A program made the translations under genes and the position numbers. 64,000 bases of DNA from Mycoplasma sp. CAG:956 (GTDB lineage: Bacteria > Bacillota_I > Bacilli_A > RF39 > UBA660). Shown here piece after piece: positions 44,070 to 51,592 of the stretch; positions within the stretch are counted from its first letter, which is position 1; the number at the start of each line of letters is the position of its first letter. The notes beneath the pieces were generated by a model, which was not told the DNA's origin, did no database searches, and saw nothing but the letters and a program-made list of their open reading frames with translations. Location of the stretch: positions 32,795 to 96,794 of the forward strand of contig HF993102.1 of NCBI GenBank assembly GCA_000433475.1, in the 5' to 3' direction.

Positions 44070-44207
44070 CTAATTGCAAGCTAATGGACGCATAATACCA
44101 TCTAAAATTCCGATTAAAAATGCTCCTAAGCCAACTAAACTAGCAATAAGTCCTACGGACATACCGCCACCCTTTATTTCTTTTAATTCTTCAAGTTTTA
44201 ATATCAT
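44070..44207 (-). CDS. Double-glycine-leader peptide A (putative class II bacteriocin)
   Basis: 45 residues from the ATG at 44207, after AGAAAGGAAAAAATT, ending TAG at 44070. Leader MILKLEELKEIKGG, then a strongly hydrophobic mature region of about 31 residues with several Gly, including GILDG (GxxxG), and an ACN end with one Cys. It lies 19 nt after the exporter stop, so it is co-transcribed. The leader is nearly the same as in peptide B, showing both use the same exporter. No match to a named bacteriocin is evident to me. Confidence 0.8.
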   Translation of the reverse strand: MILKLEELKEIKGGGMSVGLIASLVGLGAFLIGILDGIMRPLACN

Positions 44208-44226
44208 AATTTTTTCCTTTCTTACA

Positions 44227-46242
44227 TCAGAATAACTTTATTTGCTTTTTAAACAGATCTTGTACATCTTTATGTGATATATAAATTAAAGTACAGTTTT
44301 TATAAGCACCTATTATATTTTTTATTATCTTTTTTTCAGTTGCTATATCAACTTGGCTCAAAGCTTCATCAAAAATCATGATAGGTTTTAAATCATAAAG
44401 ACTTCTAGCCAAAATAATTCTTTCAATTTCGCCACCAGATAAATTATTTCCAGATTCTTGTAATCTTGTTTCTAGGTGATTTGGTAATTTAAAAATCAAT
44501 CCTTCCAGTTCACATATTTTTAAAATTTTATTTAATTTATCTAAATTTAATGTTTTACCAAGTACTATATTATCTTTAATGGTTTTGTTAAATAAAATGG
44601 CATCTTGACTAACATAACCTATATTACTTCTTAAACTATTTAAGTTAATATTTTCAATATTAATATTATTTATAGTAATACTTCCTTTTTGCAAATTATA
44701 ATAGCGATATAGCAATTTACATAAAGTGGATTTGCCAGTGCCACTTGGACCCAATAATATTACTTTTTCGCCCTTTTTAATTGATTGATTTAGATTTTTA
44801 ATAACATTATTGCCATTGTTATAATTAAAACTTACATTGCAAAAAGTAATATCGCCTTTTGAAAATGGTAATTTTGATTCTTTATCTTCTGTGGAAATAT
44901 CACCAAATTCGCTAATACGATTATAACTTTGTTTTAAATAACGATACTTTGGCATAATATCTAGTAATTCTTCTAAGTTATAAATCAGATAGTTAGCTAA
45001 AGTAATAAAAGTAAATAGACCTATTAAGGCTATTTTATTTTGAAGATATAAAACAAAGCCATAACTTACTATACTGAAGTTTCCCAATTCCAAAAGAATA
45101 CTTTCCATAGATTGCCATTTATTTAGAGTATTGCCATAACTATTCTGATAGTCAAAATAATCTAAAGCTTCACTTTGAAAGTGACTATAAAAATAATTTT
45201 CTTGATTGATATCCTTTATTGTTTTATAGCCATTTATTATTTCTATTAAAGAATCTTGATAAATATTATTTTTATCAAGTAGATAATTTATGTAACAATT
45301 CATTTTTTTATTTTCAATCACCTTAAAAATCGTATAGCTTAAAATAATAAGTATAACAAATATGCTTAAGAGAAGATTTAAATTAATGATTAGAATAAAG
45401 CCTAATATAAACTGACAGACAGTCATGGTAATTTTTAATAAAAATTCTAAAATTGCTTCTTTGATAATTTGTAAATCTTCAATATGTTTTAAAGTTCTTC
45501 CTGATGTTGCTTTCTCTAAATAAGGAAGCGGGAGATGTAAAAAATGTTTAATATAACTAAAAGTTAAAGCTTTATCTACGCTTTTGTTAAATTGCAAACT
45601 TTCTTTAGTAAAATAATATTTGCTTATAATTTTAAGAATAGTTAAAATTAGAAATATAACTATAATCTTTAGATAACTAGAAGAAATATTTAAAAACTGT
45701 AGATAGTAGCTAAGGATTATATTCAAAATATTTAAAGTAAGCCCTAATATGATAATACTTGCTACTGACTTCTTGTTTTGACATACTAGCTTTTTAGTTA
45801 AGCAAAATAGTGATGTTGATTTGTTTAATTTAATAATGGCATCACTAGGTATAGCATTTATAGCAATATTTGTCCAAAGACTTGCAAGTTCTGATAAAGA
45901 CATTTTAATTATTCCTTTACTAGGATCCATAATGGTACAAACATCATTTTTGGTTTTTAAAAGTAAAACGTAATGATAATATTTGTTTAAATTCAAATGT
46001 AAAATAATGGGATTTGATACTTTTTTAAGATCGTCTATTGTTAACTTTAAGCCTTGAGCATCAAAACCGTAACGTCTTAAAGTAATGACGATATCATATG
46101 CTGTTACTCCTTCCTTATCTAAATTAGTATCAATACGAATTTTTTCTATTGAAACGTAACCATTATAATATTTTACTAGACTATAAATGACTGCTGGAGC
46201 ACAATCATTTATATCACTTTGCATAGTTACCAATTTGTGCAT
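44227..46242 (-). CDS. Peptidase-containing ABC exporter (C39, PCAT) for double-glycine peptides
   Basis: 671 residues. Domains: a C39 cysteine peptidase (residues 1-130) with Gln8/Cys14 in QSDINDCAPA, His90 in KYYHYVLLL and Asp106 in IMDPSKG; six membrane helices (about 155-440); an ABC ATPase with Walker A GPSGTGKST, signature NLSGGE, Walker B PIMIFDEAL and H-loop ISHKD. All catalytic residues are intact. It cleaves leaders after GG while exporting the peptide. The two substrates lie directly downstream. There is no accessory HlyD/ComB-like gene in the island. Ribosome-binding site AGGAGGTG. Confidence 0.92.
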   Translation of the reverse strand: MHKLVTMQSDINDCAPAVIYSLVKYYNGYVSIEKIRIDTNLDKEGVTAYDIVITLRRYGFDAQGLKLTIDDLKKVSNPIILHLNLNKYYHYVLLLKTKNDVCTIMDPSKGIIKMSLSELASLWTNIAINAIPSDAIIKLNKSTSLFCLTKKLVCQNKKSVASIIILGLTLNILNIILSYYLQFLNISSSYLKIIVIFLILTILKIISKYYFTKESLQFNKSVDKALTFSYIKHFLHLPLPYLEKATSGRTLKHIEDLQIIKEAILEFLLKITMTVCQFILGFILIINLNLLLSIFVILIILSYTIFKVIENKKMNCYINYLLDKNNIYQDSLIEIINGYKTIKDINQENYFYSHFQSEALDYFDYQNSYGNTLNKWQSMESILLELGNFSIVSYGFVLYLQNKIALIGLFTFITLANYLIYNLEELLDIMPKYRYLKQSYNRISEFGDISTEDKESKLPFSKGDITFCNVSFNYNNGNNVIKNLNQSIKKGEKVILLGPSGTGKSTLCKLLYRYYNLQKGSITINNINIENINLNSLRSNIGYVSQDAILFNKTIKDNIVLGKTLNLDKLNKILKICELEGLIFKLPNHLETRLQESGNNLSGGEIERIILARSLYDLKPIMIFDEALSQVDIATEKKIIKNIIGAYKNCTLIYISHKDVQDLFKKQIKLF

Positions 46243-46277
46243 CTAATTACACCTCCTAATTATATATATTGGTAACT
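46225..46277 (-). promoter_or_regulatory. 10-bp inverted repeat around the exporter ribosome-binding site
   Basis: AGTTACCAAT and ATTGGTAACT (46225-46234 and 46268-46277) flank a 33-nt loop holding the TATAAT-like box, AGGAGG and the ATG. The upstream arm is part of the 22-bp element also found at 14441-14462, copy 2 being 46256-46277. It is either an operator for a dimeric regulator or, in read-through mRNA, a hairpin displaying the ribosome-binding site in its loop. Confidence 0.5.
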
Positions 46278-46312
46278 GATGGCAAATTTCCTTTAAAAGT
46301 TTTAAAAAAAAG

Positions 46313-47089
46313 TCATTTTTTTGACTTTTTTGACATTTTTTTCTTGATTTTATAATTTTTTTTATCTTTTTTCTTGGTTTCTTTATCTTTTGATTTTATC
46401 TTAGTAATAAGTTCTTGCTCTTTTTTACTATCTTTCCAAATATCTGGAAAGGCATTAAATAATCTGTTTTTAACAAATTTTAAATGAGAAATTTCATTTT
46501 TATATTTTCTTTCTAATAAAGTAGGAATCATACGTAATTTAGCACTTTTTAATTCTTCTGCAATAATTATACGATGACGTAGATTATAAGCAATTATGCA
46601 AGAGAAAATCATATCTAATATAAAGATAACTAAAAATATAGTTCCTATAATAATGATAAATTTATCAGCCAAATGACTTCGTAATTGATATAACAAAGGA
46701 TTTAAAATTTTTATAATAAAGCAGGTGCCAATTCCAAAAAGGATAGAATTTTTTAGACAAATACGACCATTGATATTATCTTTACGATAAGAATAATCCC
46801 ACCAACGATTATGAAATATTACTTCAAGAATGTAACTTGTATAGTATTCAACAGTGCTAGTTATTAAAGCTCCCATTAAGAAAAGAATGATTAAATCATT
46901 TTCATATTTAGTAAGAAGCCAAGTAATTAAAACAAAGCCTACTCCATAAATAGGACAAATCGGTCCAAATAAAAAACCACGGTTGACTAATTTTTTATAA
47001 CTAATACTGCATTTGATAACTTCTGCTGTATATCCAAGAAAGCTAGCAACAATAAAATATAAAAATACTTCTATTAATTTTAAATACAT
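46313..47089 (-). CDS. PF06541-type membrane protein (putative ABC transporter type IV)
   Basis: 258 residues: about five to six membrane helices with the family motif TVEYYTSYILEVIFHNRWWDYSY and NGRICLKNSILFGIG, then a Lys-rich cytoplasmic tail of about 60 residues (mostly Lys/Glu/Asp at the end). The family name suggests transport, but no mechanism is proven. It precedes the exporter by 70 nt and could share its transcript. Confidence 0.72.
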   Translation of the reverse strand: MYLKLIEVFLYFIVASFLGYTAEVIKCSISYKKLVNRGFLFGPICPIYGVGFVLITWLLTKYENDLIILFLMGALITSTVEYYTSYILEVIFHNRWWDYSYRKDNINGRICLKNSILFGIGTCFIIKILNPLLYQLRSHLADKFIIIIGTIFLVIFILDMIFSCIIAYNLRHRIIIAEELKSAKLRMIPTLLERKYKNEISHLKFVKNRLFNAFPDIWKDSKKEQELITKIKSKDKETKKKDKKNYKIKKKMSKKSKK

Positions 47090-47107
47090 AAATTCTCCAA
47101 TATTTTG

Positions 47108-47563
47108 TTATTCGCCATATTTTTTAACACTACAATGACTTGGATTAAATAAACATGTAAAACAGTCTTTATAGCCATTTTTACCACTAGTATTTGTTGA
47201 TGTTTGATAACCATCTATAACTAGATTAAAAATGCCATTAATAAGACCAGGAGCCATGAATATCAAAATAGCAGCAATAGAGCGCTTAGCAAATTGAATT
47301 AGATTTTTTTGCAAGCCATCTTTAGCATCAATTACCGCTTTTGCGATATCAATAGTGCCATAAACAATCAAAACAATAGGTATTATGATTTTAACTACAA
47401 ATATAGCATAGCCAATGATTTGTAAAGCTAATTTTACACCATTTGCAGCACAGAAGTTTAAATCTGAAACATCATCTGCTAAAACAGTTCCTCCGAACAT
47501 CATAAAAAGTGTAAAAATAGAAAAGAAAATATTAATAAACTTTTTTTTAGTTTTCTTTTTCAT
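47108..47563 (-). CDS. TrbC/VirB2-like two-helix protein with Cys-rich tail
   Basis: 151 residues. A signal peptide (KKKTKKKFINIFFSIFTLF, cut near TVLA), then two hydrophobic helices separated by a short basic loop (IVYGTIDIAKAVIDAKDGLQKN), as in VirB2/TrbC pilins. The C-terminal tail KDCFTCLFNPSHC carries three Cys. No other type IV secretion genes occur here. It may be a stand-alone pore or surface fibre protein. Extended -10 TGGTATAAT lies upstream at 47591-47599. Confidence 0.6.
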   Translation of the reverse strand: MKKKTKKKFINIFFSIFTLFMMFGGTVLADDVSDLNFCAANGVKLALQIIGYAIFVVKIIIPIVLIVYGTIDIAKAVIDAKDGLQKNLIQFAKRSIAAILIFMAPGLINGIFNLVIDGYQTSTNTSGKNGYKDCFTCLFNPSHCSVKKYGE

Positions 47564-47664
47564 AGCTAAGTTCCCTCTCTTCTAAGAATGATTATACCAT
47601 ATAAGTAAATTGAAGAAAAGAAAAAATAATTATCCATTTTTTGACTTTTTTTAGCATTTTTAAA

Positions 47665-47693
47665 TTGACTTATCGCAAAATATTATTTACAAT
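47665..47693 (+). promoter_or_regulatory. Predicted promoter of the 176-residue unknown gene
   Basis: TTGACT (47665-47670), a 17-nt spacer, TACAAT (47688-47693). Confidence 0.6.
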
Positions 47694-47721
47694 TTATATG
47701 AAGTTTAATTGACAGAAAAAA

Positions 47722-48252
47722 ATGATAAATTTAAATTATTATAAGATTACTCCAAACAGTACTTTTATAAATACTTTTAAACATTTTGATGAATTAGAAA
47801 ATAAGTTAGATGCCTTGGTTAAAAAATACAATTATTGTTATCATAATGGTAAATTTTATAACCGAGCCTCTATTTTTTTAGATAAACATTTTGATAATTT
47901 TTGCAAACGTGAATTTCTTTATTATGATATAAGTCGTAACAAATACTTGGTAGATATTATTGATACTTTTAATTTTCATACCACTAATTTTAAGTTTACA
48001 ATGGTTTTAGGTAAAATACGTACTAGTATTATGAAATATAAGAATGTATCTTATATAAACATTTATACCGAAAAAGAAATTAAAGCTTATAAATTACTGG
48101 TTATGTATAAAAATTATGAAGAAGCTTTTGTTGAAGCAGAAAGATTATATCAAGTTTTAAGAAAACTGAGAGAAAGAGATATTTTAGAAATAATATTTCG
48201 CAGTGAAGAAAAAAGAATAAATAATATGAGTTCCATTACTTTAGTATTCTAA
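47722..48252 (+). CDS. Unknown 176-residue protein
   Basis: Soluble and rich in Tyr/Lys/Asn, no membrane segment. It starts INLNYYKITPNSTFI and has a helical C-terminal half (KIRTSIMKYKN, EEAFVEAERLYQVLRKLRERD). The ATG lacks a clear Shine-Dalgarno; the leader predicted from its promoter is only about 20 nt. No family recognised. It is divergent from the accessory island and convergent with the tRNA pair. Confidence 0.6.
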   Translation: MINLNYYKITPNSTFINTFKHFDELENKLDALVKKYNYCYHNGKFYNRASIFLDKHFDNFCKREFLYYDISRNKYLVDIIDTFNFHTTNFKFTMVLGKIRTSIMKYKNVSYINIYTEKEIKAYKLLVMYKNYEEAFVEAERLYQVLRKLRERDILEIIFRSEEKRINNMSSITLVF

Positions 48253-48361
48253 TTATTTATTTTTTGATTCTATTTTTTTCTCTTTAAAATTTGAATCTTT
48301 TTCTTATTTACATATATCAGATTAAAAAATTAGTATTGAATTATAAAAAAAATAGAGCAAC

Positions 48362-48386
48362 AAAAAAAGCCCTCTTATAAGGGCCT
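48362..48386 (-). terminator. Terminator of the tRNA pair
   Basis: Stem GCCCT/AGGGC with 6-nt loop and seven T on the minus strand, 12 nt after the tRNA-Leu 3' end. Confidence 0.85.
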
Positions 48387-48397
48387 TAAACTCTATC

Positions 48398-48482
48398 TGG
48401 TGCGGGTAAAGGGACTTGAACCCCCATGGATCTCTCCGCTAGATCCTAAGTCTAGTGCGTCTACCAATTCCGCCATACCCGC
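48398..48482 (-). tRNA. tRNA-Leu (anticodon UAG)
   Basis: 85 nt including encoded CCA. Acceptor stem GCGGGTA/TACCCGC, a long variable arm, D-loop with GGTAGACGC, T-arm GGTTCAAGTCC, anticodon stem CTAGA/TCTAG with loop CTTAGGA, giving UAG. Reads CUN leucine codons. Confidence 0.97.
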
Positions 48483-48495
48483 GATTATTTAAGAA

Positions 48496-48572
48496 TGGTG
48501 GACCCTGTAGGACTCGAACCTACAACCCATCGGTTATGAGCCGATTGCTCTAACCGATTGAGCTAAGGGTCC
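48496..48572 (-). tRNA. tRNA with CAU anticodon, probably tRNA-Ile2 (lysidine type)
   Basis: 77 nt including encoded CCA. Acceptor GGACCCT/AGGGTCC, anticodon stem ATCGG/CCGAT with loop CTCATAA. A CAU anticodon can be elongator Met or Ile2, whose C34 becomes lysidine. The acceptor stem and the GGCTCATAACC arm are closer to Bacillus tRNA-Ile(CAU) as I recall it, so Ile2 is favoured but not proven. Confidence 0.9.
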
Positions 48573-48594
48573 ATTCATTTCTTTCGACTAGTTA

Positions 48595-48623
48595 AATATA
48601 TCATAAATATGCCATTCTTGCAA
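48595..48623 (-). promoter_or_regulatory. Promoter of the tRNA pair
   Basis: TTGCAA (48618-48623), a 17-nt spacer, TATATT (48595-48600), about 22 nt before the first tRNA. Confidence 0.75.
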
Positions 48624-48661
48624 TAACTTTTTGATAAAAAGCTTAAAAAAAATAAGTATCA

Positions 48662-49084
48662 CTACTTATTATTTTGCAACATATTTAATAAATCAATTTT
48701 AAACATGTCTTTTGAAGCATTTTCTTTAGATATCATAACACCTTTATATGTTGCAAGTTCTGATTGATGTCCTTCAAGTAAAATACTTGATGGTGTAATA
48801 GTATCCAACATAACAATTTCTTCTTGTTCGTATACAACGTAATGTAATTTGACATCACCATGAATTTGAGCAAATTTTCTATCACTAGGTAATTTTAACT
48901 CATAAGTCTTAGTGTGTTTACTCTTATTTTGAGAAACTAATTCACCAACAAATTTACCATCCCTCAAATCAGGATAATATTCAAAATTTAATTTCTTATA
49001 AGCAAGCATGTTATATTTTTTTAATGCTCTTTCTAGTTTGTGATACTCATTTTCGTTTGTATAATCTAAAACAAAACCTTTCAT
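48662..49084 (-). CDS. Unknown 140-residue protein behind two strong promoters
   Basis: From the ATG at 49084 (TAGGGGG upstream at about 8 nt). Soluble, charged, mixed alpha/beta, with segments KGFVLDYTNENEYHKLERAL, TYELKLPSD, KLHYVVYEQEEIVMLDTITP and a helical end. It has no recognised motif, signal or membrane helix. Two near-consensus promoters in tandem precede it, so it is likely abundant. Hence it may be a housekeeping or stress protein special to this lineage. Its own terminator is not obvious; the tRNA promoter lies just downstream. Confidence 0.68.
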   Translation of the reverse strand: MKGFVLDYTNENEYHKLERALKKYNMLAYKKLNFEYYPDLRDGKFVGELVSQNKSKHTKTYELKLPSDRKFAQIHGDVKLHYVVYEQEEIVMLDTITPSSILLEGHQSELATYKGVMISKENASKDMFKIDLLNMLQNNK

Positions 49085-49120
49085 AACCAATTCCCCCTAT
49101 AAAACCCTTTGATACTTTTG

Positions 49121-49149
49121 ATTATAGCACAAAAGTTTACATTTGTCAA
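49121..49149 (-). promoter_or_regulatory. Consensus promoter P1 of the 140-residue unknown gene
   Basis: TTGACA (49144-49149), a 17-nt spacer, TATAAT (49121-49126): both hexamers match the sigma-A consensus perfectly. Confidence 0.9.
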
Positions 49150-49207
49150 ATTTTGTCTTATAATCCTTGCAACATACATAAAAGATGCTATTTACCATTG
49201 GGACTTA

Positions 49208-49236
49208 ATATTATCAAATATTTAAGGCTTTGTCAA
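49208..49236 (-). promoter_or_regulatory. Upstream promoter P2 of the 140-residue unknown gene
   Basis: TTGACA (49231-49236), a 17-nt spacer, TAATAT (49208-49213). It adds a 5' leader of about 50 nt upstream of P1. Confidence 0.78.
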
Positions 49237-49277
49237 ACTTTTTTTACTTTTACTTAGGTAATTTATAAATTTTTAAA

Positions 49278-49319
49278 AAAAATAAAAACCCACTTCTCTT
49301 TTATCAGAGAAATAGGTTT
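49278..49319 (-). terminator. Terminator of the 178-residue membrane protein gene
   Basis: A 14-bp stem (AAACCTATTTCTCT with AGAGAAGTGGGTTT, some G-T pairs) and T-rich tail, directly after the stop. Confidence 0.85.
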
Positions 49320-49330
49320 AAATCTTCTTA

Positions 49331-49867
49331 TTATTTTTCCAACATGCTATTTAATTTTTTTAAACTTAAAAGTAACTCTTCCTCTTTTACTTTGCTAATA
49401 GCAGCATATTTTTTTTCTTTATTAGCATTATAAACAGCTGGATGACTTATTGGTTTAGGGTCCATGGTTTCAATTAAATTATTAACATCGATAGCTCTTA
49501 CTAATAGACCATTAATTTCTTCTTCGTTCTTATATTTTAAAACAGGAATACTTTGAGTATTAATTAGTTCATCATAGCTTATAATAGCCTTGGTTTCTTC
49601 TTCATTTTCAAATTTTGTTAAATCAGTTCTAATAACAGCTGTACTTTCTTGAAGCTTTGAAGTTAGGGCTTCTAGAGAAATATCACTATTATCGACAACA
49701 ATAGTATTGGTTACTTCTTCCTTCTTATCCTTAAACTTTAAAACATAAATAAAAGTTACTAGTAACATCATCAGTAAAATATTTGCACCAATAAAAATAA
49801 TATCATAAGTATTCAATGAATTAAAATATTCTAATAAATTTCTTGCAATTACCATTACTATATTCAT
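49331..49867 (-). CDS. Single-pass membrane protein with cytoplasmic tail, unknown function
   Basis: 178 residues from the ATG at 49867 (TAGGTGAT, 7-nt spacing). One membrane helix at about residues 20-45 (IIFIGANILLMMLLVTFIYVL), then KFKDKKEE and a 130-residue acidic tail with motifs ISYDELINTQSIPVLKY and helical end LLLSLKKLNSML. No enzyme motif is visible. The topology suggests an inner-membrane anchor for cytoplasmic partners. Confidence 0.6.
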   Translation of the reverse strand: MNIVMVIARNLLEYFNSLNTYDIIFIGANILLMMLLVTFIYVLKFKDKKEEVTNTIVVDNSDISLEALTSKLQESTAVIRTDLTKFENEEETKAIISYDELINTQSIPVLKYKNEEEINGLLVRAIDVNNLIETMDPKPISHPAVYNANKEKKYAAISKVKEEELLLSLKKLNSMLEK

Positions 49868-49997
49868 ACTATCTATCACCTATTATAATAGTAGCATATT
49901 TAAATATTGCTTGACAATAAAATTCTTTAAAAATGTCAAAATATTCAAAAGTTTGACATTTTTTTGTTAAATTTAAGTAAAGAAAATGACAAGTGAG

Positions 49998-50738
49998 TTA
50001 TTTATCAGTACATACATTATTCATAGTTAGTGGAACACTGTAAGTGACTTGTTTATTATTACTATCAGTTGCTTTAATTGTAACATACAGTCCATTGTTT
50101 TGAAATTCCTTACACTTATAGATATAATTATCAATATTAAACGTAACATTTTTCAATAAATCTTCTAACTTTTTAGGATTTTCTTCTTTTATTACTATTT
50201 GTGATATCCTATTTTCTAAAGTACCATTCTTTTCATAAAGAATACATTCTATACTTTTATATAAATTGTCATCAGCCCCACCACAATAATTAATGCTTGC
50301 TATATAAATAGCACTTTTAATATCGTTATAAGCAATAGAACCTGTTATAGTAAAATTACTGCAATCACTACTTATAGTTTTAAATTCAAAATCATTAACT
50401 TTATTTTTAATAACTAAAAAAACTAATGTTATGCCTATCAAAGAAATAAATATTCCTAAAATCAAAAACTTTTTTTTATTAAAATTATTTTTAATTTGCG
50501 TATTTTTACTACTTGCGTTGGTATTTAAAACATAATCGCCGGTTAAAAAAGAATTGATATCAATATTAAAATCATCGCATATTTGTTTAAGGAGGCTTAT
50601 ATCAGGGATGTTTTTACCATTTTCCCACTTAGAAACAGCCTGATAAGTTATGTTATATTTTAAAGCTAAATCTTTTTGCGTTAAATGATTATCTTTTCTT
50701 ATTTGTTTAATTAATTTTCCTATTCTTTCTGTGTCCAT
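49998..50738 (-). CDS. Membrane-anchored XRE-family regulator with Cys-containing outer domain
   Basis: 246 residues. HTH_XRE at 5-60 (LIKQIRKDNHLTQKDLALKYN, TYQAVSKWENGKNIP, DFNIDINSFL), one membrane helix at about 90-110 (KKKFLILGIFISLIGITLVFL), then about 135 outside residues with several Cys (SSDCSNFTITG, YCGGADD, SIECILYE, YKCKEF). It has the same HTH-TM-outer domain layout as the regulator at 26852, but the outer parts differ. The Cys may form disulfides. Target unknown. Confidence 0.8.
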   Translation of the reverse strand: MDTERIGKLIKQIRKDNHLTQKDLALKYNITYQAVSKWENGKNIPDISLLKQICDDFNIDINSFLTGDYVLNTNASSKNTQIKNNFNKKKFLILGIFISLIGITLVFLVIKNKVNDFEFKTISSDCSNFTITGSIAYNDIKSAIYIASINYCGGADDNLYKSIECILYEKNGTLENRISQIVIKEENPKKLEDLLKNVTFNIDNYIYKCKEFQNNGLYVTIKATDSNNKQVTYSVPLTMNNVCTDK

Positions 50739-50806
50739 AAAATCTCCTAGATAATTATAACATAATCTTTATTTTAGAGAAAAGAAAAAGTACCATCAAG
50801 GATACT

Positions 50807-51592
50807 TTATTCTAATTCTAATTTCTTTATTATTGCATGATAATTGTTAAATACATAAGGATAAAACTCTTCTTCTAATCTTATATTATTTTGAACTAAA
50901 TAATCAGATACAACATCCCCAATTAAGTAGCCCAAAATATTATTAATTACATTTTTAAGTTTTAAGTCAAGAATTTTTCGAATTTCATTAATCTCAAGAT
51001 TTGGAGGCAAACTTTCATTTTCTAAATAATACTCTTCGTATTTTTGCATTAACAATAAATTATTTAGTTTTTCTTGCATAGCTAGATAATGGTTATTCTG
51101 TCTAATTTTAACAACATTTTCATACTTTAAGCCAACTAGTTTTATAAACTCTTTTTCCATATAAAAACTAAAGGTCTCTGGTAAAAAACAGTAGTAAGCG
51201 TTACCATTAATAATATCTTTATGTAACTTAAAATCAACAAAATGGGCCAACTCATGAATTAACCGAAACAAGTCACTATCATCATTTTTTATATTTATAA
51301 AAGTTTTATTAATATCTAAATAGGAAATAGTTTTTCCTTCAGGTTTCATGATAATGTTTTTATTCATATTAGCCATAATAATTGCATAGTATTTTAAATT
51401 ATACATTTTATAAAAATTCAAAACAACTTTTAAATACTTAGATTTAGTCTTTAAATATTTCTGCTTAAAAACTGGCTCACTATAATGCTTTTTTAATATT
51501 TCTATTTCTTCTTTTGAGCATAGCTTCGTATAATTAGAATTATCGGCAATTAGTTTTCTAAATATTTCGATTTTTTCTAAAGAAACATTCAT
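50807..51592 (-). CDS. HExxH metallopeptidase-like protein coupled to pheT
   Basis: 261 residues. H113-E-L-A-H117 (LIHELAHFVDF) with a downstream Glu139 in LPETFSFYMEKEF fits a gluzincin zinc site (M3-like layout, HExxH plus E about 22 residues later). The rest is helical with no signal peptide. The start ATG overlaps the pheT stop (TAATG), so it is translated with the synthetase. A protease role is inferred from the motif only. Confidence 0.65.
   Translation of the reverse strand: MNVSLEKIEIFRKLIADNSNYTKLCSKEEIEILKKHYSEPVFKQKYLKTKSKYLKVVLNFYKMYNLKYYAIIMANMNKNIIMKPEGKTISYLDINKTFINIKNDDSDLFRLIHELAHFVDFKLHKDIINGNAYYCFLPETFSFYMEKEFIKLVGLKYENVVKIRQNNHYLAMQEKLNNLLLMQKYEEYYLENESLPPNLEINEIRKILDLKLKNVINNILGYLIGDVVSDYLVQNNIRLEEEFYPYVFNNYHAIIKKLELE

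Noticed and set aside
47108..47563. A type IV secretion or conjugation module starting with a VirB2-like gene
   Set aside because: No VirB4, VirD4, relaxase or other module gene is nearby; only the small two-helix protein is present.
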